Shown here in pieces: positions 1 through 11,200 of a DNA stretch of 64,000 bases. A model generated the notes under the pieces. The model saw only the letters and a list, made by a program, of their open reading frames with translations. It was not told where the DNA came from and searched no databases. Each line of letters begins with the position of its first letter. Position 1 is the first letter of the stretch. Source of the DNA: Nemertoderma westbladi (Eukaryota; Xenacoelomorpha; Nemertodermatida; Nemertodermatidae); contig JAUCBJ010007667.1 in the NCBI GenBank assembly GCA_032718475.1, positions 1-64,000 of the forward strand, read 5' to 3'. The translations under genes were made by a program, and so were the position numbers.

Positions 1-2053
1 TGCAAACTCATAACAATCAGTGTTTTCATTGTGCATTGTTGTTTTATACTGCTATTTACCGTCAGTTCTTCATAATATGGTTGATGAATTATTATATTTG
101 GAATAACGATAAACAACCCCGAAACCCAATGTTCTTGATATACCGAAGGTAAGAGAGAAGGGTTACCAATAACGATTGTGACTTATGTTAAAGTGGTTTG
201 AAGTGAATCTAATGTTATTTGATAGACCCTACATGAGTCAGCCTGTGTTCCTTTTATATGTGACTAAAATCAGTGAAGATTGGCAGATTAGTGTGCAGTA
301 TCGTGCAGCATAGTGTATGAGTGAGTCTGTTAAAGAAGCAATTCCTAAAGAATGCGTCATATATGTGGATTATAATTAAGCCATATCGTTGTGAGTAGTT
401 TAAGTCATAACTCTGTTTATATAGATAAAGCGCCACGTCCTAAAGGAACTGTTAATATTACCGAAGGTGAATAATATTGTCAGAGATTATATAATACTGT
501 CAGTCGAATAATACATTAGGCTTACATAGCAATAAAAATTAAACCGTCGAACCCAATCTCCCGGGAATATCCAGCGGGTGAATGGTCGCGCACGGATTGG
601 TTTCGACTAGTGTAGTGAATCAAATACTTGTCATAGACTAAAAAGCGATTTATTATCTAGAAGACATTCTAATTTGGCGGGTTAAACTGCCAAAGGTCTG
701 AAAGCGCGAACACAGACAGCCATCGTTTTTGCTCCACCAGAATCAAGCAATCTCTCTTAAAGCAGGGTCTTGATCACTTTGCTGCTTGGTCTATATCTCT
801 AACACCAGGTACTTTGGGGACCGTTTCTAATTGTCATTCTGCGTACCGGTACCTATTGCAGTATTGCTGGAGTGCCTGATTGTTTTTGGTTATAGAGCAG
901 TAGAGTGACTACTGACAGTCTGACCATATGGTTTCCCTCAATTTGGTTTGAAAAGCCCGCCTCTGTAACCTGCTCCTTTCCCTCAATTGGTAAAGTGGCC
1001 GTTTATTGTTTTGGTTAGAAAAGCCAGGCAAAAGTAAAATTTCAAATTCTCGTTAAGACCCCCGAGATACTGTAATAATATACATTATACCTAACTATTT
1101 ATAAAAATAGGCTCCAGTACATTTTCGTTTCCCATGTTTCAAACCCAGCCACTACAATGAGTAATAATAGAAGAATGTATAATAATGATAGTGCAAGATG
1201 TGGATTTTACAACAACGAGGAATTCTGGCTTTTGCGTACTGTTTTTTTAAACTGTTACTTATTTTGAAATGAATCAAGCAAAAGCTGTTGACGTCAATCC
1301 TCAATCAACCTGCGTGGATAGACCCCGATGTAAGACAGGGATTACACCATCCAACTTCACGAACTAGTCGCCGGATTATTCCGAGTGGTGGTAATGCAAA
1401 TCATAAAGAAAACAACGCATATTGGTTGGTTGGACATAATTTATTCCACTGTTGTCGAATTCATTATTAGTAATCGAAAGCGAAATTAGAATAAAATCTT
1501 CATTGTTTATTTTATAATAGACACTAAAAGAGTAAATAAAATAGTAGGTCATGGCTACATAATTGGGGCGAATTGACAGAAACGTAAAAGTAGCTATAAT
1601 AGAACCAATCAGATTCAAATCTGAAAGTTAGAGTAGTGACCTACGATCATTGCTTAAATTGAACTGGTAGAGACAAGCTAACGAAGTACAGTAGTTGACC
1701 AAACAATAATTCGGATTGCAGCTTTCTCGGGTTAACCTTTCTCGGGTAAGCTGAGCTTCGTGCTGCGCGAAGGCCTCACGCACGTGTTCATTTTAATGTT
1801 ATACTTTGAACACCATTGAATCAATAGCCTACCAATACCATTACATAATAATATTTAATAATATAATAAAGACATAGGTTGTACAGTTAGTAGTACATAA
1901 CAAGTACTACTTGCCTAACAACGTAGTTGGTCTACTGTACATACGGTAGGCCTACAGTAAGATATACAATGTATAATTATACTGAACATACATACAGTAC
2001 AACCTTTAACCAGCCCATATCACCGCTGCCTACAATTACTACAGAATTAACTA
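1..2053. other. AT-rich stretch without a recognisable gene
   Basis: I found no reading frame longer than about 80 codons with domain character. Visible items are a 21-base segment at 1000-1020 that recurs at 61184-61204, and a GC-rich 18-base segment at 1758-1775 that recurs at 4731-4748. A partial tandem copy of TTTCTCGGGT sits around 1730-1745. A TAGGCCTA octamer is at 1947. A TTTAAT (ATTAAA on the minus strand) near 1854-1859 could be the polyadenylation signal of the gene at 2054-2668, but it is about 200 bp past the stop, so this is weak. Confidence 0.5.
1758..1775 (+). repeat. short dispersed repeat, second copy at 4731-4748
   Basis: An exact 18-base match, TCGTGCTGCGCGAAGGCC, occurs here and at 4731-4748. 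It is GC-rich in an AT-rich setting, so chance is unlikely. It is probably the end of a dispersed element. Confidence 0.55.
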
Positions 2054-2668
2054 TTACCAAAAAATAATGATGATAAGTCCAATCAATATTTGGCCTAGGC
2101 CAATCACTGTTGGGTTTCCGGCGTTGGTTTCAACAACTTCCTTTGTTGTGTCGACTATCTTTGGTGTGGTGGTTCTGTCACGAATCCACTCAACCTCCGA
2201 AGCCGCAGGACACTGGCCTTGGCAGCATAGCGACTGGCAACCTTCTTCTATTCCGAATAAATCAGCTTGGAGTGTGTTTCTGAGAACAGATTGTCTTCTC
2301 GTTAAAGTGAAAGCTCCGCTTTGAATAACTTTTCCACAATTTTCTTCACTCAACTCCAAACAAGGATATACGCAACCCGTTTGTATGGTTTCAAAGATAA
2401 GTTCGACATTATCTTCTGTATAGGCTGTAAATCGAACCAATAGTGCATTGCACTCCGTGCAGTTTTCCTTGTCTTCCCATTGGTTGGTTGTCAACCAACC
2501 ATTAGTCTCGAATAAGTATTCTATCCTCTCTTGATGTTTCTTTTGAAGTTCTTCGTCTTCGGAATAGAATCTCCAGGTTTCGGTTACTGGGCAAGTATAA
2601 TATGAATGTGAACAACGAAATGAGATCACCATCGAGACAATCACAAGAATTGTCTTTAAAGATCCCAT
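2054..2668 (-). CDS. secreted, GPI-anchored, ten-cysteine surface protein (three-finger/Ly6-like candidate)
   Basis: This single-exon frame encodes 204 residues. The start context is strong (G at -3, G at +4). Residues 1 to about 22 form a signal peptide with the hydrophobic core ILVIVSMVIS. The mature part has ten cysteines (26, 70, 73, 99, 103, 111, 144, 148, 149, 153), enough for five disulfides. The final cluster CQSLCCQGQC resembles the closing CC pair of Ly6/uPAR three-finger proteins, although the usual final CN is absent. An N-glycosylation sequon (NCT) lies at 69-71. The C-terminus, after a small-residue stretch near N182-G184, is a hydrophobic tail ending IIIIFW, typical of a GPI-attachment signal. 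I infer an outer-surface protein of unknown ligand. The family call is tentative; secretion and anchoring are better supported. An antisense frame at 2067-2324 is its shadow. Confidence 0.72.
   Translation of the reverse strand: MGSLKTILVIVSMVISFRCSHSYYTCPVTETWRFYSEDEELQKKHQERIEYLFETNGWLTTNQWEDKENCTECNALLVRFTAYTEDNVELIFETIQTGCVYPCLELSEENCGKVIQSGAFTLTRRQSVLRNTLQADLFGIEEGCQSLCCQGQCPAASEVEWIRDRTTTPKIVDTTKEVVETNAGNPTVIGLGQILIGLIIIIFW
2481..2501. repeat. 21-bp near-perfect palindrome inside the surface-protein gene
   Basis: Two 10-base arms, TGGTTGGTTG and CAACCAACCA, flank a single central T. The palindrome lies in the coding region and encodes the WLTTNQW segment. It may be chance driven by the coding sequence. 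Confidence 0.6.
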
Positions 2669-2730
2669 ATCCGTTTCATAGTCTCCGCCAATGCCAATGC
2701 AAACAATATTAATACGTGAGTGATAGTCTG

Positions 2731-3028
2731 AAAGCTTTATTCAACTTCCAATAATAAATTATTTAATGAGTTGTCGAATAAGCCAGGTTCCATTAATAGT
2801 ATATATAATTAATAATTATACGGTAACGGTACTGTAGGTATGTAAAAACCAACACAAACTGAAAAGCCACGGCGACCAAATTAGTTGCATGCAATTATTG
2901 ATCAGGTGACGAAAAGGCAACTGCGATTGGAAGTTTAGCAGCGAAGGTGGGTACTATCAATAAAAGCTATCGAGTTTAAAAAGGAGAAGAAACAGGCACT
3001 ATGGAACTAGGAGGTAGAAAGGACTTAC
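2731..3028 (-). other. possible intron between a 5' exon and the surface-protein exon
   Basis: On the minus strand a strong donor TTAG|GTAAGT (exon end 3029) and a plausible acceptor AAGCTTTCAG (exon start 2730) bound 298 bp. The acceptor is about 60 bp upstream of the start codon at 2668. Splicing here would attach an upstream exon without altering the coding frame. Nothing else is recognisable in the interval. This is inferred from splice motifs only. Confidence 0.3.
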
Positions 3029-3241
3029 CTAACTGGGAAGCAGCACCGTAAACTTGCGCCAATCACGTTTCTCTTTATTGATGATGGGACGGCGTGTGCG
3101 AATGTTAAATTCGCATTTAAATTCGAGATTTTTAGTGAAACAGGCAATGTGTGATAAATACATTGCGATTACTGAAACCAAACACGTTTTATACAGTATT
3201 AGCAATATTAGAAACACGTCGACTCTTCTACGTAGCAACAC
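3029..3241 (-). other. candidate 5' exon carrying a 70-codon frame that ends exactly at a donor site
   Basis: A 70-codon frame begins MLLRRR, followed by a hydrophobic run (FLILLILYKTCLVSVIAMYL) and then a basic tail. Its TAG stop is the last three bases before a near-consensus donor, GTAAGT, on the same strand. Two readings are possible. It may be a 5' untranslated exon of the downstream gene (2054-2668) with a chance upstream frame, or it may be a small signal-anchor peptide. The plus strand has an unrelated 63-codon frame over the same bases, so coding status is doubtful. Confidence 0.25.
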
Positions 3242-4140
3242 ATAGACAATGAGCTCTAGCTATTTATTTAGCTCCTCACAGCAGCAGTAATAAATTAGTC
3301 ATGCTGAGTCCTATCGAATTCGATTTATTTTTCTAGCTGTACGTTGCACCGACGACGTATAATACGTTTTCGAATTTTAAATACCATGGGATTACAACAT
3401 ATTGCAAATAGGGTTGTAGGGTATGGTTGACACAATTGAGTCTTCTTATTACATTCCATTCCCAGCAACAATATTCTAAGAAATGTGATGTTAGACTTCA
3501 TTATTACATAATTCTATTTCCTATAATTTCCTGGTTTGGTCGCTTTGATTTGATACTGTAGTATATCCCATTGTCTATGACAGTATTATGTATACTATAT
3601 GACAGTATTAAATATCCCAAACAAGCCTGTCTGTAAGATATAAGAGAACAAGGCCTACTGAAGATCTTTCAAACAATCTTTTGATAAATTTTATATACTA
3701 TCCGTTTTTCAGACATTAATTATAAAGAGTCTGTCTGTGGTGATATGAAGAAGAAGTGAAATAGATATGGAGTATCGGAGTAGACAGCACTGCAGTAGCC
3801 TGTCCACCATTATCTGACCTATACTGCTCTGTGTTTTCTGAACAGAGTGTTTACTTTCACTTTATATACAGTAGCTAGGCGAAAACACCCTTATTTTAAC
3901 TAGTTCTTCTTTCACTTCCTATAGCAAGAGAAAGCACCCTTATTGTCAACCAGTTCTTCCACTGACATGTTCAAAGACAGGTATGGAATCGAATAAGTAA
4001 AAGCGAATAATTTCACCGGTGTCGTCGCGTTACTGTAACAGTCGCGATTCGGCAACAGTTGCCATTTGGCAAAAAGTGGCTAAAACTCGATTGAACTATA
4101 TTAGATTCCCAATAATCAAGGTAGTCTAGAGGAGAATGCT

Positions 4141-4765
4141 GACCTGTGGGGCGAGCCACGAAGTGAGCGAAGCCTTAACATATGGGTACATTAACGAGTT
4201 GTCTGTCATCGTCGTCGTCATCGTCGTCTGTCGTCGTAAATTTTTTACCGCTAATAACTCTGTTATTCCTTGATGAAATTAAACGAAACTTGGTATGTAT
4301 GTAGTCCGGCAAAAGTTTAGAAAGAATCTCAAGTTAGGTCAAAAACGAACGAACGCAACGAGTTTACAGTGGATACGAGTATCCATCTGCCATAAATCAA
4401 CAGTTACACTCACAGGTTCAACATTTTGCACAGTTATAAAGGTCGTTAGTTTAGGGAAATTATTTTAAGACAAAACAGGACGAGCGCAACGAGGCTAATG
4501 AAGGAGAAGAGTATTGTAAAACTAAAAATGTCAAACTTAACTTAAATAGCCCTAGTTAGAAGGTTTACAAATGACAGTTAAAGTGTGTAAGGGCAAACTG
4601 GAATGGATCTCTATTTCTACAACTAGATTATCACAAACTGATAGCATCGCCTTCACTCATATATATTTTAGGAAAGACAGTATTCGTATATATAAAGAGA
4701 TTTGTATAATGTACTTTCTAATATAGGCTCTCGTGCTGCGCGAAGGCCCCGTGAACGTGTAATAC
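4141..4765. repeat. candidate interspersed repeat
   Basis: This segment differs in composition from its surroundings. It starts with a GC-rich block (GCGAGCCACGAAGTGAGCGA at 4151), followed by a CGT-rich tract. It contains two related motifs, GAACGCAACGAG near 4350 and GAGCGCAACGAG near 4481, and ends with TCGTGCTGCGCGAAGGCC at 4731-4748. That last 18-mer is repeated exactly at 1758-1775, with similar following bases (CACGTGT or AACGTGT). The pattern suggests copies of a non-autonomous element, but no clear terminal inverted repeats or target duplication were found. Confidence 0.35.
4206..4237 (+). repeat. imperfect (CGT)n trinucleotide tract
   Basis: CGT and CAT triplets repeat with a few interruptions across 32 bases, inside the candidate interspersed repeat. 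Confidence 0.85.
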
Positions 4766-5028
4766 AGCTTTCACTACAGTAGGTGTACAGTTTAGGCCTA
4801 GCATCAACTCATATATCGAGTCACTAATTTATACAAGCCAACTTCATTTTACTTTGTTTTTCAATAGAATATAATATTAATATGAAATAACAAATACTGT
4901 GTATTAAATTACAGTATATTGGAAAAATGCAGTGGAATTCATAAATATTGCCAACAAAAGTGATGAAAAATTCAAAATAATTCGAAAATTTTGCATAAAA
5001 TCTCAATAGAGTGGATTGCAACTTATAT

Positions 5029-5215
5029 TCAAACTAAGGCAACTCCTTTCAGTGTGAAAACCTCGTAGTCCAACACGGTGAAGTTGTAATCTCCCATAAG
5101 TATATTAGATGAAGTCCCCATGTAGGTGTGTGGGTAGTTGGAGTACGATTCACTGTTCGAGTTACAGTTATCCGCTATAGCTAAGTCTGCACCGGCACCG
5201 AATACAGGCCCAAAT
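5029..5215 (-). CDS. BTB-BACK-TLDc gene, exon 7 (TLDc end and stop)
   Basis: It finishes Arg410 and encodes residues 411-471 and a TGA stop at 5029-5031. It carries the conserved TLDc end: FGPVFGAGADLAIADNCN, a Ser/Tyr-rich loop, then NILMGDYNFTVLDYEVFTL. The acceptor is CGCTCCACAG. The domain is complete, so the C-terminus is not truncated. Confidence 0.88.
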
Positions 5216-8200
5216 CTGTGGAGCGAGATAATGAAATGTGATTTAGGGCCTAATATATAAAAAAAAATGTACCATTACGGAGTGCAGTGTAGTTTTTTTT
5301 TAATTTTTACTTACCTAACATGGTCGCTTGGCAATATGGTGCGAGTGTATTATTGTTCAAACCCACCAGACACAGAAGTCTTTAATCGCTCCGGAAACTA
5401 TGCACTTTACAGGTTAGCGATGCTCTCAAGTCCAATATCTCTATGTCGCAGTCGATAAAGGATATTCATTTGCAGACAACCATGTCAACATGACTATGGC
5501 GATTGCCGTAGCACAACGTTGTGAACAGATGATCATATCGGCTATTGTAATGGCCGGCTAGCTTTAAACTGTGGGATTGTAGGGTAGAACTGGGTTTTGG
5601 CAAAGTGTACTGAGTCTCATAGGATCTTGCTGGTCTGAATTCCAGATGTTGAACAAATGGTTGGTGGCTTCTTTCACTCTCACTACATGTGGCTATATAA
5701 GCAGCCTTATGTAAATATCCATCCAATCTTCTTAAATAAATATGTTACATTTTAAATATACATGTCCGATTGTATTTATGAAATCAAATTTTAAAAAATC
5801 ACTAATACTAATTTATTATAAATTTGTAACTTTTTAACTAACCTAGGGTGATGACACACTGCGTGTTTGTGATTTTTAACAGGGAACTTTGTGGGAGGAA
5901 TGCAATCGCCGTTGATTAAACTGAAAATAAAACTCGCTTTGGACGCCATGTATTTCCCGCGAACAGATGTTTGATTCGTCCACGGAATGTCTGAAAACCC
6001 GCCACAAATATTCCCATTCGCACCCTAGAAAGTGATAATTGGTAAGAAGAAGCAGCAAATTGAATAAATAAGATAGATACAATAAGTAACTGGGGATTGA
6101 GTGCTGAGCTACGATACCAGAGATAAATAGCCACAACAACAACAAGAATTACATTATTTTAGAGGCTCTGTCCCTTAATACTTATCACTTTAATAAAACC
6201 AAATAATAGAAATTGTAGTTTACATTATAATGGAGGCTTTACGAATAGGCGTAATGAGACAAATGTTAGATGGCTTGAGAATAAAAACCTAGCAATATAT
6301 GAGTCGGTCGAATAAGTCAAAGTTTGAAATAAAATTCAATTTGAATCTAAAGTTTACGAACAGCTGAGTAGGACACCTCAAAACCATTTAACCTAGGGCT
6401 AGTTTTATTATATACATTGGAAAATATTAAATATACATAAAAAAAATACAGAAAAAAATACAGAAAACTCACCAGAATAACAACGAACGTCGGACTTTGA
6501 CCATCGCAACTGGAATGGAACGCAGCAGCTGTGTAGCCCTCTCTAGAGGCACGATAGAGTAACCGCCATTCCTGTTTAGAACTTCCGTACCATGTCGCCA
6601 GATGGTGCTGCAGTTGCCGGTTCTCCTTGCTCAGTATCTGGGTGTCGTGGAATAATTTCTGAGTGACTCGGGGACGAAGGGAGGAGTCCATACTCGATCC
6701 TCCAGGAGGGAGGGCTGCAAGTTTGTACCTGGAGATTAATAGAACATGTTTAGTCTTCAACTAAGGTTGTAGGATATCAACATCGTATATTTAAAAAAAC
6801 GACGTATTTTTACATACTGTACATACTGTATATCGCTAATATAATGCTTATTTATATTTCGAAATATACTTTTCATGGCCTAGATTTTTTACTCATCTTT
6901 TCAGAGTGTTTCTCACAGGGACGGGTGTATTTGCGTTTTATTGACAGTAATAATCAACAGTCTGACAGTCAAGTATAGCAGTTTTGCTAGTCCAAAAAAA
7001 TATAGGGCATAAAAGTATTAAAAAAATATAGGGAATTTGAGTGAAAAATATAGGGCAAAAAAATAACTGCCTTACCTTTCTAATGTTAATTCCATTGGTA
7101 CAAGCTTAGTAGGTTCAACTTCCCTAGCAAACACAGTGCTGTCAATTAGTAACAATCGGATGTGGGGGATGACGTCACACAACACAGATGAGAGGGTCTG
7201 ACGATCCCGATTAGTCCACAGACTGGGTGGCAATGATATGTCCATTTGGTAGCAGGCCCATTTCAATGTACATCGCCAAACATCGGCCTCTTCTAATGAT
7301 AGCTAGGGAATATTTATATGTAGTATTCATTAATAAGAGGATAAGATCACCCAGATAGCTTAATCATCCCAAAAAGATTTTCCCATTACTTTGTTTCAGT
7401 TTACAACTCACCTCGTCGGATTGAAGCAATAGAAGCAAGGCGTCCTTATTCATGCAGTTCCAGGCATCCGTTCTAGAACATTCTTCCGCGTTCTGGAACA
7501 CGAATGTTTGACATCGTTGGACCAGGTGATTGTCTTCCTGATGTAACTCCAGTGCAGAGGAATACAACAAACACGCATTATCCACACTCAGTATCGTCTC
7601 AACCAATTCCTCACATTGCGTTTGTAAATCTTTAATAAACAAATGGAATCAATATTATACCGGTTTGACTATCGCTATATAATAACTAAGCACATGTGAT
7701 TGCTTCAACGATCTTCCCAGACTCCTTATCCACTCATTCAACAGACTATCTGCACCACTACTGGTTCATTGACTAATGGAAATATGTATTTGGGACCCTG
7801 TGCAACTTATAAATCATGTGTGGACGTCGATTTGCACTCCATGTGTGGATACACATGGAGTGCCTTCACTTGCGTCGATTTTTAGGCACAAATATCATCT
7901 AATAACTTTATTTAAGGAAAACAGCTTGGGACCATTAGGATCTTGCGAACAAAGACACCTAGACTTTATCATATCAGCCTATAATTTGAAGATTAAATTC
8001 TCACGCAGAATCAACGTTATAAAAAATTACCTGGAAGCTCTTGGAGATAACATGATAAGATGAAACACAAACATTTTTATGTATTAGCTTCAGGGAATAG
8101 AACAGCCATAAATAATGGTATCCTTGTGTCTAACTTTTAACTCTTTTTATTTATATCTGTTTTGTAGCATAGAAATTTTGAATTTTAGCTATGCCATATG

Positions 8201-11200
8201 TGTAACGTTTTATCTGAGATTTTAAGAAATACATGCCAGATAGACTGGCGCCGCGCGCCTCTTGGTGCGACAATCCGACACTACGATATGAAACAATCAG
8301 CAGTCAATTTGTTTGAATTTTACACGGCGGAATATATACAAATAATGCCACACACACAAGTAACTCCAGAAAATGATGAAAACTCGTTTATAATTATTAG
8401 CCAAACTAGAAAATCTAACCTGGAAGTCCCAATTCGAGCCCCAGGGTGAGACAATGAAACACATTAGCCTCTGATAACTCTATAGAACCCGTGTAGATAT
8501 ATTGTAAAACTTGTCCGAAACTATCAGGATCAAATGTTTCCTGTTTCAATGTTGCTACCTGCCCTCGGACCTGTGGACCCCAAAGTTCCTTGCCATACCT
8601 GAAATGTAAGTAAACAGGAGAAAACTATATTACAGTATTATAGATCACCAACCTGTTATCTACACGAATCTACTCCGCTCATATATTGATGTATTATAGA
8701 TCACCAACCTGTTATCTATCCAATCTACTCCGATCTATATTGATGTATTATAGATCACCAACCTGTTATCTATCCAATCTACTCCGCTCATATATTGATG
8801 TATTATAGATCACCAACCTGTTATCTATCCAATCTACTCCGCTCATATATTGATGTATTATAGATCACCAACCTGTTATCTATCCAATCTACTCCGCTCA
8901 TATATTGATGTATTATAGATCACCAACCTGTTATCTATCCAAACTACTCCGCTCATATATTGATGTATTATAGATCACCAACCTGTTATCTACACGAATC
9001 TACTCCGATCTATATTGATGTATTATAGATCACCAACCTGTTATCTATCCAATCTACTCCGCTCATATATTGATGTATTATAGATCACCAACCTGTTATC
9101 TATCCAATCTACTCCGATCTATATTGATGTATTATAGATCACCAACCTGTTATCTATCCAATCTACTCCGCTCATATATTGATGTATTATAGATCACCAA
9201 CCTGTTATCTATCCAATCTACTCCGATCTATATTGATGTATTATAGATCACCAACCTGTTATCTATCCAATCTACTCCGCTCATATATTGATGTATTATA
9301 GATCACCAACCTGTTATCTATCCAATCTACTCCGCTCATATATTGATGTATTATAGATCACCAACCTGTTATCTATCCAATCTACTCCGCTCATATATTG
9401 ATGTATTATAGATCACCAACCTGTTATCTATCCAATCTACTCCGCTCATATATTGATGTATTATAGATCACCAACCTGTTATCTATCCAATCTACTCCGC
9501 TCATATATTGATGTATTATAGATCACCAACCTGTTATCTATCCAATCTACTCCGATCTATATTGATGTATTATAGATCACCAACCTGTTATCTATCCAAT
9601 CTACTCCGCTCATATATTGATGTATTATAGATCACCAACCTGTTATCTATCCAATCTACTCCGCTCATATATTGATGTATTATAGATCACCAACCTGTTA
9701 TCTATCCAATCTACTCCGCTCATATATTGATGTATTATAGATCACCAACCTGTTATCTACACGAATCTACTCCGCTCATATATTGATGTATTATAGATCA
9801 CCAACCTGTTATCTACACGAATCTACTCCGCTCATATATTGATGTATTATAGATCACCAACCTGTTATCTACACGAATCTACTCCGATCTATATTGATGT
9901 ATTATAGATCACCAACCTGTTATCTATCCAATCTACTCCGCTCATATATTGATGTATTATAGATCACCAACCTGTTATCTATCCAATCTACTCCGATCTA
10001 TATTGATGTATTATAGATCACCAACCTGTTATCTATCCAATCTACTCCGCTCATATATTGATGTATTATAGATCACCAACCTGTTATCTATCCAATCTAC
10101 TCCGCTCATATATTGATGTATTATAGATCACCAACCTGTTATCTATCCAATCTACTCCGCTCATATATTGATGTATTATAGATCACCAACCTGTTATCTA
10201 CACGAATCTACTCCGCTCATATATTGATGTATTATAGATCACCAACCTGTTATCTACACGAATCTACTCCGCTCATATATTGATGTATTATAGATCACCA
10301 ACCTGTTATCTACACGAATCTACTCCGATCTATATTGATGTATTATAGATCACCAACCTGTTATCTATCCAATCTACTCCGCTCATATATTGATGTATTA
10401 TAGATCACCAACCTGTTATCTATCCAATCTACTCCGCTCATATATTGCTGTATTATAGATCACCAACCTGTTATCTATCCAATCTACTCCGCTCATATAT
10501 TGATGTATTATAGATCACCAACCTGTTATCTATCCAATCTACTCCGCTCATATATTGATGTATTATAGATCACCAACCTGTTATCTACACGAATCTACTC
10601 CGATCTATATTGATGTATTATAGATCACCAACCTGTTATCTATCCAATCTACTCCGCTCATATATTGATGTATTATAGATCACCAACCTGTTATCTATCC
10701 AATCTACTCCGCTCATATATTGATGTATTATAGATCACCAACCTGTTATCTACACGAATCTACTCCGATCTATATTGATGTATTATAGATCACCAACCTG
10801 TTATCTATCCAATCTACTCCGCTCATATATTGATGTATTATAGATCACCAACCTGTTATCTATCCAATCTACTCCGATCTATATTGATGTATTATAGATC
10901 ACCAACCTGTTATCTATCCAATCTACTCCGATCTATATTGCTGTATTATAGATCACCAACCTGTTATCTATCCAATCTACTCCGCTCATATATTGATGTA
11001 TTATAGATCACCAACCTGTTATCTACACGAATCTACTCCGATCTATATTGATGTATTATAGATCACCAACCTGTTATCTATCCAATCTACTCCGCTCATA
11101 TATTGATGTATTATAGATCACCAACCTGTTATCTATCCAATCTACTCCGATCTATATTGATGTATTATAGATCACCAACCTGTTATCTATCCAATCTACT

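Larger units (their letters stand above)
3242..5028. other. intergenic stretch with dispersed-repeat debris
   Basis: I see no credible gene here. A diverged direct repeat with a period of about 49 bp (3881-3912 and 3930-3960) shares ACACCCTTATT or GCACCCTTATT followed by AGTTCTTC. A trinucleotide tract and a candidate interspersed repeat (4141-4765) follow. The interval 4766-5028 lies just past the stop codon of the BTB gene and should contain its 3' UTR end. No canonical AATAAA was found on the minus strand there; only a TATAAA variant near 4826 was noticed. Confidence 0.45.

Noticed and set aside
2067-2324. Plus-strand 85-codon frame
   Set aside because: Antisense shadow of the GPI-anchored protein gene, which has signal peptide and cysteine pattern.
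5876-6145. Minus-strand 89- and 72-codon frames over TLDc exon 6
   Set aside because: Wrong phase. The phase-0 reading from the acceptor at 6025 gives the TLDc core GGFSDIPW.
8198-8449. Plus-strand 83-codon frame
   Set aside because: Runs through intron 2 into the antisense of BTB exon 2 and has no domain character.
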